DNA of 47,332 nucleotides from Dysgonamonadaceae bacterium (GTDB lineage: Bacteria > Bacteroidota > Bacteroidia > Bacteroidales > Dysgonomonadaceae). Positions 35,649 to 44,795 of this stretch are shown here, in pieces (within the stretch, counting starts at the first letter, position 1; each line of letters starts with the position of its first letter). Location: the NCBI GenBank assembly GCA_029975415.1, contig JARKPE010000125.1, positions 1 through 47,332 of the forward strand, in the 5' to 3' direction. The notes under the pieces were generated by a model. The model was given only the letters and a program-made list of their open reading frames with translations. It made no database searches and was not told where the DNA came from. Both the position numbers and the translations under genes were made by a program.

Positions 35649-37862
35649 ATGAAAAATGTTATACTTATCCTATTTTCACTCGTTACGACACTGCGCATAG
35701 CCGCTTCCGACAAAGTACGTGGACACGTATATGACGAAAAAAAACAACCCATCATTGGCGCAAATATCTACTGGGAAAAATCGAAAAAGGGTACCGTTTC
35801 CGATTCCAATGGCTACTTTGAAATAGATAAATCAGGTCAGCATGAGCATTTGGTGGTAGCTTATACCGGCTATGTTCCACAATACATTCATATCGAAGAA
35901 AGCAATGCGGAAGTCGAAATTATTCTCAAAGAAGACTCCCAATTGCTGGAAGAGGTCATGATAAGCAAACGAACGCCCGGCACAGTTACGAAACGTTCGT
36001 CCATCTTGCAAACGCAGCAGATAACGATGGGCGAAATTCGTAGAGATGCATGCTGCAATCTGGGAGAGAGCTTCACGACAAATCCATCGGTAGATGTTGC
36101 TTACAGCGATGCGGCTACAGGTGCAAAACAAATCAAACTTCTCGGTCTCGCAGGAACTTATGTGCAGATGCTCACCGAAAATTATCCGAATTTCCGTGGA
36201 GCATCGTCCTCTTTTGGCATGGATTACATACCCGGTCCATGGATGGAAGGGATTTATATCTCTAAAGGTACTTCATCGGTCAAGAACGGCTATGATGCAT
36301 TAGCAGGTCAAATAGACGTGGAATATAAAAAACCTCAAACTATGGACAAGTTTTCCATGAATCTCTTTGCTAACGATGCGAGACGTACCGAAGCAAATGC
36401 CGATGCCAGCATCCACATTAACGACCGTGTTCAGACGGCTCTGTTTGCACATTATTCCAACGATACAAAAGCCCATGATAGCAACAATGACGGCTTTCTC
36501 GATTATCCGAAAACGGAACAATTCAATCTGATGAATCGCTGGAATCACCAAATAGGCAATTATTCATCGCAATACGGGATGAAGTACATTCACGAAAATC
36601 GTATTGGAGGACAGGATACCAAACATCACGGTTTCCCTGATCCTTATCTCATTTCATTGACAACCAATAGAGGCGAATTTTACACCAAGCAAGCCTATAC
36701 CGTTGTGAATGACGATAATTTGATGACCAGTACCGCTCTGATCGCATCGGGATCGGTTCACGACCAGAAATCGAGGTACGACGCCACACGCTACGACATC
36801 AATCAAAAAAATCTCTATCTGAGCCTCATCTTCGAAAAAGAATTTTCGCATGCACATACCTTGAGTACCGGCTTAAGCCTCAACTACGATGACTTCGATG
36901 AAATGCTGCGCATGTCTCCGTACAATCGCGACGAAACCGTGACGGGGGCGTACACTCAATATACTTATAATTTCAACGATCAACTCATTTTGCTCGGTGG
37001 CATTCGTGCCGATTACAGCAGCCGATACGGATTTTTTGTTACGCCAAGGCTCCATATAAAATTCATTCCTACCGATCGGGTGCACATAAGAGCATCCATC
37101 GGAAAAGGATTTCGCACGGCTCACGTTCTCGCCGAAAACAATTACCTCTTGGCTAGTTCCCGGAAAATAAATATCGTGGATGATCTCGATCAGGAGGAAG
37201 CTTGGAATACGGGATTCAATGCCACGCTTTACATCCCGATCTCCGACAATCAGTTGACAATTGGTGGAGAATGGTATTACACCCGTTTTATGCAGCAAGT
37301 AGTTGTGGATGTGGACAGCGACCCACATGCCATCAGTTTCTACAACCTCGATAATGGGAAATCATATTCACAGAGTGCTCAAATTGAGTTGAGTTACCCG
37401 TTTTTCGAAGGTTTTACGCTTACGGCGGCTTATCGTTATACCCGATCAAAATCGGACTATCGAAACAACGAAACGGGTGAAATTCGATTTCTCTCCAACC
37501 CATTGATGAATGATTATAAGGGATTAATCACAGCATCGTATCAAACTCCGCTCAGGAAGTGGCAATTCGATGCTACAGCCCAAATCAATGGAGGAGGACG
37601 GATGCCTACTCCAGATGTAACTACACCATTGTGGGATGATCGATACCATTCGTTTACCGTGGTGAATACGCAAATTACCAAGTTCTTCAGAAACTGGTCG
37701 ATCTATCTTGGCGTGGAGAACCTGTTTAATTTCCGGCAGGAAAATCCAATTGTCGATGCCGTTGATCCACGAGGCGAAGATTTTGACGCTACTATGGTTT
37801 GGGGACCTGTTCACGGAAGAAAAGTCTATACCGGAGTTCGTTTCAATGTTCCCAGATTCTAG
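35649..37862 (+). CDS. TonB-dependent receptor with carboxypeptidase-like N-terminal domain, putative metal uptake
   Basis: I chose the ATG at 35649, which opens into a signal peptide (MKNVILILFSLVTTLRIAAS); the track start is a TTG upstream. The 737-residue protein has a CarboxypepD_reg-like domain (VRGHVYDEKKQPIIGANIYW), a plug with RRDACCNLGESFTTNPSVDV and GAKQIKLLGLAGTYVQMLTE, and a barrel ending GVRFNVPRF with a terminal Phe. The Cys pair in the plug is typical of a subgroup found beside HMA-domain proteins. Substrate is probably a metal ion or complex (inference from both neighbours). Confidence 0.88.
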   Translation: MKNVILILFSLVTTLRIAASDKVRGHVYDEKKQPIIGANIYWEKSKKGTVSDSNGYFEIDKSGQHEHLVVAYTGYVPQYIHIEESNAEVEIILKEDSQLLEEVMISKRTPGTVTKRSSILQTQQITMGEIRRDACCNLGESFTTNPSVDVAYSDAATGAKQIKLLGLAGTYVQMLTENYPNFRGASSSFGMDYIPGPWMEGIYISKGTSSVKNGYDALAGQIDVEYKKPQTMDKFSMNLFANDARRTEANADASIHINDRVQTALFAHYSNDTKAHDSNNDGFLDYPKTEQFNLMNRWNHQIGNYSSQYGMKYIHENRIGGQDTKHHGFPDPYLISLTTNRGEFYTKQAYTVVNDDNLMTSTALIASGSVHDQKSRYDATRYDINQKNLYLSLIFEKEFSHAHTLSTGLSLNYDDFDEMLRMSPYNRDETVTGAYTQYTYNFNDQLILLGGIRADYSSRYGFFVTPRLHIKFIPTDRVHIRASIGKGFRTAHVLAENNYLLASSRKINIVDDLDQEEAWNTGFNATLYIPISDNQLTIGGEWYYTRFMQQVVVDVDSDPHAISFYNLDNGKSYSQSAQIELSYPFFEGFTLTAAYRYTRSKSDYRNNETGEIRFLSNPLMNDYKGLITASYQTPLRKWQFDATAQINGGGRMPTPDVTTPLWDDRYHSFTVVNTQITKFFRNWSIYLGVENLFNFRQENPIVDAVDPRGEDFDATMVWGPVHGRKVYTGVRFNVPRF

Positions 37863-37924
37863 TCAGAGTCCTATATTTAGGTCATGAAAAGAATTATTAA
37901 ACTCATTTTTAAAATAACTACGAT

Positions 37925-38236
37925 ATGAAAAAAAATACCTTTTTATCTTTAATTTTTGCCCTGTCGATAGGCATTGGACTGGCACAAACCTCTAAAAAAG
38001 ACTCTAACAAAGAAGTAGTGAAAGTGAAGCTGGACGATATGTGCGACCATTGTGTGAAAAAAATCGATGGCAACATTGCTTTCGAAAAAGGTGTAACTGC
38101 ATTAGATTACGATCAACCCAACCAGACGGTGAAAGTCACTTATCGCACAGATAAAACCGATACAACAAAACTTCGGAAGGCCTTCGAGAAGGTGAAACTA
38201 AATGTGATCTCGATGGAGAAAATGCCTACGCAATAG
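37925..38236 (+). CDS. Periplasmic heavy-metal-associated (HMA) domain protein
   Basis: The 103-residue protein has a signal peptide (FLSLIFALSIGIGLAQ) and one HMA-like domain of about 70 residues with the metal motif MCDHCVKKI (CxxC) in the usual first loop, then the beta-alpha-beta pattern TVKVTYRTDKTD and a second helix. Such domains bind copper or other soft metals. It follows the TonB receptor by 62 nt and would take metal after import or act as a sensor or chaperone. A terminator lies just downstream. Confidence 0.85.
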   Translation: MKKNTFLSLIFALSIGIGLAQTSKKDSNKEVVKVKLDDMCDHCVKKIDGNIAFEKGVTALDYDQPNQTVKVTYRTDKTDTTKLRKAFEKVKLNVISMEKMPTQ

Positions 38237-38253
38237 TATGTTAACATTCATCG

Positions 38254-38284
38254 AAAAACCTCTCGGAATTTCCGAGAGGTTTTT
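38254..38284. terminator. Bidirectional Rho-independent terminator
   Basis: AAAAACCTCTCGG pairs with CCGAGAGGTTTTT around a short AATTT loop, with T-runs on both strands. It separates the metal module (+) from the converging TPR gene (-), whose stop is at 38312. Confidence 0.88.
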
Positions 38285-38311
38285 GTTAGGCGAGAGGGAA
38301 TCTCATCGAAT

Positions 38312-40381
38312 CTATTGCATTCGTTTGATAATGCTGTATGACTGTACGATACCCAGCTCACCGGCCTTGCGCAAATCGTCGAGGCCTTGTTGGGTTTCTC
38401 CAATCGAAAGACGTGCTAAACCTCTATTAAAGTAAGCTTCCGCAAAATTCGGCTCACGTTTGATAGCTTCGGTATAATCGTTTATGGCAGCCCGATAATC
38501 CTTTTCGATACTGAATATTTCGGCTCGATTGTAATAAGCGAAATAGAAATCGGGATTCATTCCGATAATCGTTTCGTAATCTTTCAGAATGGCGTCGTAT
38601 TCGATTTTTTGTTTCGATACCTCCGGTAATTTCGGCAAATTCTGGGCAGCTATGGGTTTGTTACGAGCAGGTAACTGTATATCCAACGGCGAATCGGAGC
38701 TTTCCAGCTTGGTCTGCTTCAATTCGGGATCGAATTCGAGCTGTTTGGAATGAACGACCGCTCTTGCAAAGTATGAAAGCATCAAATTAGGATTTAATTG
38801 GATAGATTTATTAATATCCCGAAGAGCATTGGCGTAGTCCTGAACGAGCATATAATCCATGGCACGTCCAAAATAGAATGAAGCGTCCTCGGGATGCTGC
38901 TCTATTTGTTTCGAGTAGTTGTTTATCGAGCGGAAGTGCGTCTGAATTTGTTGCTCATTGAGCGCCGATTCATTGTTGGTAATGCGAAGTTTCCACGTCA
39001 AACCGAGTTCACGATTTGCCTGATCAAGTTCCTTAGAAAAGTAAACGGGGCGTTGCACTTCATACGATTTCTCATAATAGGTCAGCACGAACTTTGGTTC
39101 AAGCTCCACGCGAGTATTCATGTTTTGTACTTTTCCACGACTTTGGTTCTGATATTTTTCTTTTTGTTCGCTTTCCTTATCGGCTACGACAAGCAAATTG
39201 AATTTTTCGATGTCGTTATCCGATGTTTCACGCGTTTGTTTTTGTGCCAATTCATCTTTCGGTTTATTAGGATCTACCCGATCCAGATCCTTTTGCAGTT
39301 TTTCCTGTTCGTTTCGAGCCAAATAGAAATCGCCTTCAGCACCTTTCAGATCACCCATACGTCGTTTCAACTCCGATCGGGTGTAATATCCCTGAAAAAA
39401 ATCGGGATGTTTTTCCAATACAATATTCAAATCGGCTAATGCTGCAGGATAATTATTGATTTCGATGTAAAGCATCGCACGATTGAGCACGGCGATTGTG
39501 TTATCGGGTTCGATCTCGAGCACCTTGTTGAAATCTTCGATGGCACGATTGTTGTCAGCCACTTGTGCTCGCAGCAATCCGCGATTGAAACGGGCAATCA
39601 GGTTGTTGGGATCGGTTTCGATAACGCGGTCATAATCGGCCATTGCCCCACGAAGATCATTCAAATGGTATTTAACCAATCCGCGATTAATATAATTTCC
39701 CTGGTTGTATGGATCCAAACGAATGGCTTCATCCAAATCGGCGAGAGCTTTGTTGTAATCTTTCAGTTGAAAATAGAGCAATCCTCTGGCAGAAAAGGAT
39801 TGTGGCATATATGGATCGATTTCGATAGCTTTATTGTAGTCGGCCAATGCTTTTGTTGTATCCTTTGTTTCGAGATACATTTGAGCGCGGGTCAAATATC
39901 CGGGAACGTAATCGGGAAATCTTTTGAGCAATACCTCGAAAAATTTTTCGGCTGTTTCATACTGTTTCATTTGAATATTGACGATCCCCATATTCACCAA
40001 TGTCAATTGATCTTCGGGATAAAATTCGAGGCTCCGTTGATAATCCATTGCAGCCAGCTCGTATTTTTCCTGATTTTGGCGGGCAGCACCCCGCAGTTGA
40101 TAAGCTGCAGTCCAATACGGATTTCGTTCAAGACATAAAGTGCAATCGTCTTCGGCTCCCTTGAAATCGTCGAGCATGAATTTTGCAACTGCACGATAGT
40201 AATAAGCATCAGCCAAATAGGGCTTTGCATTAATCACCTGATTGAAATATTGGATAGCCAACACGTAATCCTCGAAATAGAGCGCATTTCGGCCGATCAT
40301 CATCACTCTTTCGGTGTTGATTTGTGCCGGCAGTGTTATCGAGCCGAGGAGGATCGAAAAAATAAGAATAAATTTCTTCAT
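38312..40381 (-). CDS. Large periplasmic TPR-repeat protein
   Basis: The 689-residue protein has a signal peptide (FILIFSILLGSITLPAQ) and about ten tetratricopeptide repeats in the first 370 residues, such as DYNKALADLDEAIRLDPYNQ and GNYINRGLVKYHLNDLRGAM. A central part of about 150 residues, rich in Gln, Lys and Glu, is not TPR-like. Three or four more repeats follow near the C terminus (DYRAAINDYTEAIKREPNFA). TPR arrays serve as protein-protein scaffolds. Proteins of this build are widespread in Bacteroidales; the partner is unknown. It is preceded by tsaE on the same strand at 83 nt. Confidence 0.88.
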   Translation of the reverse strand: MKKFILIFSILLGSITLPAQINTERVMMIGRNALYFEDYVLAIQYFNQVINAKPYLADAYYYRAVAKFMLDDFKGAEDDCTLCLERNPYWTAAYQLRGAARQNQEKYELAAMDYQRSLEFYPEDQLTLVNMGIVNIQMKQYETAEKFFEVLLKRFPDYVPGYLTRAQMYLETKDTTKALADYNKAIEIDPYMPQSFSARGLLYFQLKDYNKALADLDEAIRLDPYNQGNYINRGLVKYHLNDLRGAMADYDRVIETDPNNLIARFNRGLLRAQVADNNRAIEDFNKVLEIEPDNTIAVLNRAMLYIEINNYPAALADLNIVLEKHPDFFQGYYTRSELKRRMGDLKGAEGDFYLARNEQEKLQKDLDRVDPNKPKDELAQKQTRETSDNDIEKFNLLVVADKESEQKEKYQNQSRGKVQNMNTRVELEPKFVLTYYEKSYEVQRPVYFSKELDQANRELGLTWKLRITNNESALNEQQIQTHFRSINNYSKQIEQHPEDASFYFGRAMDYMLVQDYANALRDINKSIQLNPNLMLSYFARAVVHSKQLEFDPELKQTKLESSDSPLDIQLPARNKPIAAQNLPKLPEVSKQKIEYDAILKDYETIIGMNPDFYFAYYNRAEIFSIEKDYRAAINDYTEAIKREPNFAEAYFNRGLARLSIGETQQGLDDLRKAGELGIVQSYSIIKRMQ

Positions 40382-40464
40382 GATGTTATTGTTGTTTCGC
40401 GCTCAGATTTTTTAATATAAGTAAGATAGTATGTGACTTGAAAAAGTTTAAAAGACATCGGAAT

Positions 40465-40881
40465 TTATTGGATATTTTCGAGTATTCGTTTCCCATTTAC
40501 CGTCTGACGTAAGGATAAACGCACTACGCTTTCGGGCAAAAGCGATTCGACTAATTCTGGCCATTCGATGAAACAGAGATTCCCACTGTAAAAGTAGTCT
40601 TCATAACCAAAATCGAAAACTTCTTCTAACTTTTTGATGCGATAGAAATCGAAATGATAAATTGATATTCCATTTTTATCCCGATATTCATTGATAATGG
40701 CAAATGTAGGGCTGGTCACCGGTTCGTGAACGCCCAATTCCTCACATACGGCTTTAATAAAGGTGGTTTTGCCAGCTCCCATATCGCCGTAAAAGGCAAA
40801 AACGTTTTGATTGTCAATTTCTGCCAAAAATTGTCGTGCAGCTTGATGAATTTCTGATAAATCGTTTATTTCTATATACAT
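40465..40881 (-). CDS. tsaE: tRNA threonylcarbamoyladenosine biosynthesis ATPase TsaE
   Basis: I chose the ATG at 40881 (MYIEINDLSEI); the extra 12 residues of the track ORF overlap porX. The 138-residue ATPase has the P-loop FYGDMGAGKTTFIKAV (Lys38) and the family PVTSPTFAIINEY and HFDFYRIKKLEE segments, followed by FIEWPE. It works with TsaB and TsaD to make t6A37 on ANN-reading tRNAs. Its start is 4 nt after the porX stop, so the two are co-transcribed, a pairing frequent in Bacteroidetes. Confidence 0.94.
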   Translation of the reverse strand: MYIEINDLSEIHQAARQFLAEIDNQNVFAFYGDMGAGKTTFIKAVCEELGVHEPVTSPTFAIINEYRDKNGISIYHFDFYRIKKLEEVFDFGYEDYFYSGNLCFIEWPELVESLLPESVVRLSLRQTVNGKRILENIQ

Positions 40882-40885
40882 AATT

Positions 40886-42430
40886 TTATTTTGGAGACAA
40901 GGTGATAAGGGGAACAATCATTTCTTGGAGCGAAACGCCGCCGTGCTGAAATGTGTTGCCGTAATGTGAAACATATTGATTGAATTTATTTTGAAAAACG
41001 AAAAAATTATTGCCTGTAGCAAAAATAAAGCGTGAACTTAAGTTTGACGAAGGCAGACCGAACTTTTCAGGAGAAAATGACTCGATAACTTTTGCTGTGT
41101 CGTAGGTCAGGTTTTTCCCTGTTTTGTATCTCAGATTCGAATTTATATCTTTGTCACTCAAAATCTTAAGTGGGTTTTTAACCCGAATGGTGCCATGATC
41201 GGTTGTCAGAATTACCTTGTAACCTTTTTCGGAAATTTTCCGAAATAGTGGAGACAAAGGCGAATGTAAAAACCACGATTGGGTGAGCGAACGATAAGCA
41301 GCTTCGTCGGAAGCCAATTCGCGAATCATGTCCGATTCTGATCGTGTATGCGATAGCATATCCAAGAAATTGTAAACTAGAACGTTCAAATCTTTTCTAT
41401 CCATTTCCGGGAACGATCGAAGCAAGTGTTCGCCTTCCTCAGCAGTGTTAATTTTGTAATAGGAAAATGATTTGTTCAGATGATGACGCTCCAATTGTTT
41501 TCGCAGTAAGAATTTTTCATTTGCATTTTTGCTCTCCGGCTTTGTTTCATCCACCCAATATTCGGGATAGTTGTCGGCAATTTGTTTTGGCGTCAGACCT
41601 GCCATCATAGCATTGCGGGCATATTGAGTTGCGGTGGGCAAAATGCTGAAAAAGGTGTTATCGACATAGGAAAACCATTCCGAAACAATGTCTTTTACCG
41701 CATACCACTGATCGAGTCTGAAATTGTCGATTAAGATGAAAAAGACTTTTTCGTTATTGTCAAGAAGCGGAAAAACAACTTTCGGGAAAACGTCGAAACT
41801 TAGCATTGGGCGTTCGTCTTTTCCCGAAAACCATTTTTCGTAATTTCGACGAATAAATTTGGCAAATTCGTTGTTGGCTTCCATCATTTGCGATTGAAGC
41901 ATTTCAAGCATTGGACTATGTGTTAGCGACAACTCCATCTCCCAGTATACTAATTTTTTATATACATAGGTCCATTCTTCCGCCGTTTGGCAACAATTTA
42001 TTTCGTCGTTCAATTGGAGATATTCCTCGCGAAAATTTGTGATATTGGCTTCGCGAATAATTTCATTCTTATCGAAGTGTTTTTTGATGGTGATGAGCAA
42101 CTGGTTGGGATTGAGCGGTTTGATGAGGTAATCGGCGATTTTTTTACCGATAGCTTTTTCCATGATGCCTTCGTCTTCGCTTTTGGTAACCATCACCACC
42201 GGAACATCAGGGCGTATGATGCTGATTTGCGAAAGGGTTTCCAAACCCGAAATTCCCGGCATGTGTTCATCAAGGAAAATCATATCGAAATGCTCATTAC
42301 GACAAAGATCGATGGCATCTTGTCCGTTATTCACGCTTTCAAGTTCATAGCCTTTTTCTTGCAAAAAAAGCATGTAGGGTTTCATCAACTCTATTTCGTC
42401 GTCAACCCACAGAAAGCGCGTCTTTTTCAT
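40886..42430 (-). CDS. porX: PorX-type response regulator with PglZ/alkaline-phosphatase-like domain
   Basis: The 514-residue protein has an N-terminal receiver domain: FLWVDDEIELMKPY (acidic pocket), the phospho-acceptor Asp54 in MIFLDEHMPG, VVMVTKSEDE and the Lys in DYLIKPLNP. A helical linker is followed by a PglZ-like domain from about residue 200, with FFILIDNFRLDQW, FSILPTATQYARNAMMAGL and VILTTDHGTIRVKNP as metal-site candidates. This architecture is that of PorX, which with the kinase PorY controls type IX secretion genes in Porphyromonas and has been reported to act on small nucleotides. The kinase is not in the window. It is co-transcribed with tsaE. Confidence 0.88.
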   Translation of the reverse strand: MKKTRFLWVDDEIELMKPYMLFLQEKGYELESVNNGQDAIDLCRNEHFDMIFLDEHMPGISGLETLSQISIIRPDVPVVMVTKSEDEGIMEKAIGKKIADYLIKPLNPNQLLITIKKHFDKNEIIREANITNFREEYLQLNDEINCCQTAEEWTYVYKKLVYWEMELSLTHSPMLEMLQSQMMEANNEFAKFIRRNYEKWFSGKDERPMLSFDVFPKVVFPLLDNNEKVFFILIDNFRLDQWYAVKDIVSEWFSYVDNTFFSILPTATQYARNAMMAGLTPKQIADNYPEYWVDETKPESKNANEKFLLRKQLERHHLNKSFSYYKINTAEEGEHLLRSFPEMDRKDLNVLVYNFLDMLSHTRSESDMIRELASDEAAYRSLTQSWFLHSPLSPLFRKISEKGYKVILTTDHGTIRVKNPLKILSDKDINSNLRYKTGKNLTYDTAKVIESFSPEKFGLPSSNLSSRFIFATGNNFFVFQNKFNQYVSHYGNTFQHGGVSLQEMIVPLITLSPK

Positions 42431-42467
42431 TGATTATTCCTTATTCACTTACAATCAGAAAATTGAG

Positions 42468-42498
42468 CAAATGTATGTATTTCTATGTTTACATACAA
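42468..42498 (-). promoter_or_regulatory. porX-tsaE promoter
   Basis: On the minus strand TTG (42498-42496) is followed after 20 nt by an exact -7 box TACATTTG (42475-42468), which ends 38 nt before the porX ATG. Confidence 0.55.
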
Positions 42499-42577
42499 TC
42501 ATTTTTTAGTTTTTTAGTAGTCGTAAAAACTCGCGTTTGCTTTGTAGAAGCCTGAATTAAAAAATTTGACGACGAAT

Positions 42578-42608
42578 TTTTATTATTTCACTTAAACCAC
42601 TAACTTTG
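42578..42608 (+). promoter_or_regulatory. Promoter of the DUF1080 gene
   Basis: TTTT (a 3-of-4 match to TTTG) is followed after 19 nt by an exact -7 box TAACTTTG (42601-42608), which ends 37 nt before the ATG at 42645. Confidence 0.5.
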
Positions 42609-42644
42609 TGAACAACATCTACGAAATCTTTCAATCTGTTCATA

Positions 42645-43280
42645 ATGAAAAAAACCTTGATTCTTGTCGCAAGTGCAACAATGTTCCTAATAGCCGGATG
42701 CACCGGTCAGTCAGACAAAATTTTCAACGGAAAAAATTTGTCGAATTGGAATTTCGTTTTGGAAAACGATTCCATTCCGCCGGAGGAGGTATTCTTTGTT
42801 AAAGACAATTCCATTCTCATTACCGGAATCCCTATCGGTTATATGTATACCAAAAGAAAATATTCGGATTTCACGTTCGAGACTGAGTGGCGATGGCTCG
42901 ACGAAGCAGGTAATAGCGGTATATTCCTGCTTATCGAGTCTCCGGACAATCCGTTTCCGCGAGCAATCGAATGTCAACTCAAGGCAGGGAATGCGGGGGA
43001 CTTTGTGCTGCTCAATCATTCGCAACTTGCCGAATATGTTATGCCCGAAGGAGCAATCGAAAGACCAAAATTTCCGGTTATTCCCAAAAAAAACAATTCT
43101 AACGAAAAACCCGTCGGCGAATGGAATAAAGCAAAAATCACCATAAAAGAAGGACACATATCAGTTTATATCAATGACATGCTTCAGAACGAGGGTACAA
43201 GTCCGGTAACCGAAGGTCATATAGGTTTGCAAAGCGAAGGATATGGCGTTCAATTCAGAAACATTTCGGTCAGCGAATAA
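42645..43280 (+). CDS. DUF1080 (3-keto-disaccharide hydrolase-like) lipoprotein
   Basis: The 211-residue protein has a lipoprotein signal with lipobox IAGC (Cys19) and one DUF1080 domain. The domain is recognisable by IFNGKNLSNWNFV, the strand YSDFTFETEWRWLDEAGNSGIFLLIE, ECQLKAGNAGDF, and GEWNKAKITIKEGHISVYIN with a final GHIGLQSEGYGVQFRNI. The fold is a concanavalin-like beta-sandwich, and several family members act on 3-keto sugars or glycosides. It stands alone with its own promoter. The substrate is unknown, and it is not near the fructan locus. Confidence 0.88.
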   Translation: MKKTLILVASATMFLIAGCTGQSDKIFNGKNLSNWNFVLENDSIPPEEVFFVKDNSILITGIPIGYMYTKRKYSDFTFETEWRWLDEAGNSGIFLLIESPDNPFPRAIECQLKAGNAGDFVLLNHSQLAEYVMPEGAIERPKFPVIPKKNNSNEKPVGEWNKAKITIKEGHISVYINDMLQNEGTSPVTEGHIGLQSEGYGVQFRNISVSE

Positions 43281-43318
43281 CATCGCAACAATAAAAAACC
43301 ACAAAAAAACATATTCTT

Positions 43319-44548
43319 ATGTCACTTTCACTTAAATCTCAACAATTTATCGATCAGGAAGAACGATTTGGTGCACACAATTATCATCCGCTTCCGATAG
43401 TGTTGTCGCGAGGGGAAGGCCCTTACGTGTGGGATGTAGACGAGAAACGATATTTCGATTTTCTGTCGGCATATTCTGCTGTAAACCAGGGACATTGTCA
43501 TCCAAAAATTGTAAAAGCTCTCACCGAGCAGGCGCAAACGCTATGCTTAACCTCACGAGCGTTCTACAACGATTGTTTGGGACCGTTTGAAGAATATATG
43601 CACGACTATTTCGGCTATGATAAGGTGTTGCCTATGAATTCCGGAGCAGAGGCTGTGGAAACTGCGCTTAAACTCACCCGTAAATGGGGCTATCTGAAAA
43701 AGGGAATTCCGGACGGAGAAGCCATCATTATCGGGTGTGAAGGTAATTTTCATGGCCGTACGATCACCATTATTTCGATTTCAACCGATCCTGAGGCTTA
43801 TAAGAATTATGGCCCATATACGCCCGGTATCGAGGTGATTCCATACAACGATGCGGAAGCGCTCGAAAAAGTTCTAAAAGAAAAAGGTGATAAAGTCGCA
43901 GGTTTCCTGGTTGAGCCTATCCAAGGTGAAGCCGGTGTGGTAGTTCCGGACGATGGCTATCTGAAAACTTGCTACGACTTATGCAAACAATATAATGTGC
44001 TTTTTGTTGCCGATGAGGTGCAGACAGGTATTGCCCGCACGGGAAAAATGCTTGCCTGCGAACATGAAGACGTACGCCCCGATATTTTGATTTTGGGCAA
44101 AGCCATTTCGGGAGGCGTTTTGCCTGTTTCGGCAGTGTTGGCTGACGATGAAATCATGCTCACAATCAAACCCGGACAGCACGGATCGACCTATGGCGGA
44201 TTTCCGCTTGCCTGCAAAGTGGCAACTGCTGCTTTGGAAGTGGTGCGCGAGGAAAATCTTTGTGAAAAAGCCGAATATCTCGGCAAAATTTTTCGCGACG
44301 AAATGAGCCGAATGCAAAGCCCATTCATCAAAATTGTGAGAGGAAAAGGATTGCTCAATGCCATTGTTGTAGAGCCACATAATGGCAAACAGGCATGGGA
44401 TGTCTGCTTAAAAATGGCTGAATTGGGTGTGCTGGCCAAGCCTACGCACGATCACATCATTCGTTTTGCTCCACCTCTGGTGATTTCTGACGACGAATTG
44501 AGAGAAGCTATCGCAATTATTCAGCAAGCTATCCGAACGTTGGAATAG
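43319..44548 (+). CDS. rocD: Ornithine aminotransferase
   Basis: The 409-residue class III PLP aminotransferase converts ornithine and 2-oxoglutarate to glutamate semialdehyde and glutamate. The start [28 protein letters not shown], with the YHPLP motif, is characteristic of ornithine rather than acetylornithine aminotransferases. The PLP site is [12 protein letters not shown]-like ([12 protein letters not shown]), with [14 protein letters not shown] ahead of it, and GNFHGRT and STYGGFPLA also present. A CtlX-like gene follows, after a repeat-filled gap of 247 nt. Confidence 0.93.
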   Translation: MSLSLKSQQFIDQEERFGAHNYHPLPIVLSRGEGPYVWDVDEKRYFDFLSAYSAVNQGHCHPKIVKALTEQAQTLCLTSRAFYNDCLGPFEEYMHDYFGYDKVLPMNSGAEAVETALKLTRKWGYLKKGIPDGEAIIIGCEGNFHGRTITIISISTDPEAYKNYGPYTPGIEVIPYNDAEALEKVLKEKGDKVAGFLVEPIQGEAGVVVPDDGYLKTCYDLCKQYNVLFVADEVQTGIARTGKMLACEHEDVRPDILILGKAISGGVLPVSAVLADDEIMLTIKPGQHGSTYGGFPLACKVATAALEVVREENLCEKAEYLGKIFRDEMSRMQSPFIKIVRGKGLLNAIVVEPHNGKQAWDVCLKMAELGVLAKPTHDHIIRFAPPLVISDDELREAIAIIQQAIRTLE

Positions 44549-44641
44549 GGATAGGTTGATGAAGAATGAAGAAATAATTCATAATGTGGATAGTGGTTGG
44601 CGGTTGGTTATTCATTCGTTATTCTGGATAGCTGACGTTAG

Positions 44642-44712
44642 AAAAGTTCTCGCAGATCATCGCAGATTTTACTCGCAGATGTTCGCTGATAATCTGCGTG
44701 AATCAGCGAGAG
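44642..44712. repeat. CTCGCAGAT-family palindromic repeat, copy 2
   Basis: The sequence contains CTCGCAGAT, CGCAGATT and CTCGCAGAT in a row, then the inverse parts AATCTGCG (44691-44698) and ATCAGCGAG (44702-44710). CGCAGATT/AATCTGCG is a perfect 8-bp pair nested in a 9-bp pair with one mismatch. The first 16 bases equal the reverse complement of 13933-13948. The track ORF 44556-44738 covers this repeat and is rejected as a gene. Confidence 0.8.
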
Positions 44713-44745
44713 AAAATGCCTGGTATCATCATCTCTAAAAAGCAC

Positions 44746-44787
44746 ATAACTGACCGCTGATAACTGACAACTGATAACTGACAAGTA
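44746..44787 (+). repeat. 14-bp tandem repeat, three units
   Basis: Three adjacent copies of ATAACTGACAACTG (the first and last with two or three changes) end 8 nt before the CtlX-like gene start. Confidence 0.85.
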
Positions 44788-44795
44788 AACGCTTT

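Noticed and set aside
44556-44738. 60-residue ORF after rocD
   Set aside because: It lies across the CTCGCAGAT repeat and has no family features.
44746-44787. Possible CRISPR or iteron array
   Set aside because: Only three contiguous 14-bp units, no spacers, and no replication gene nearby.
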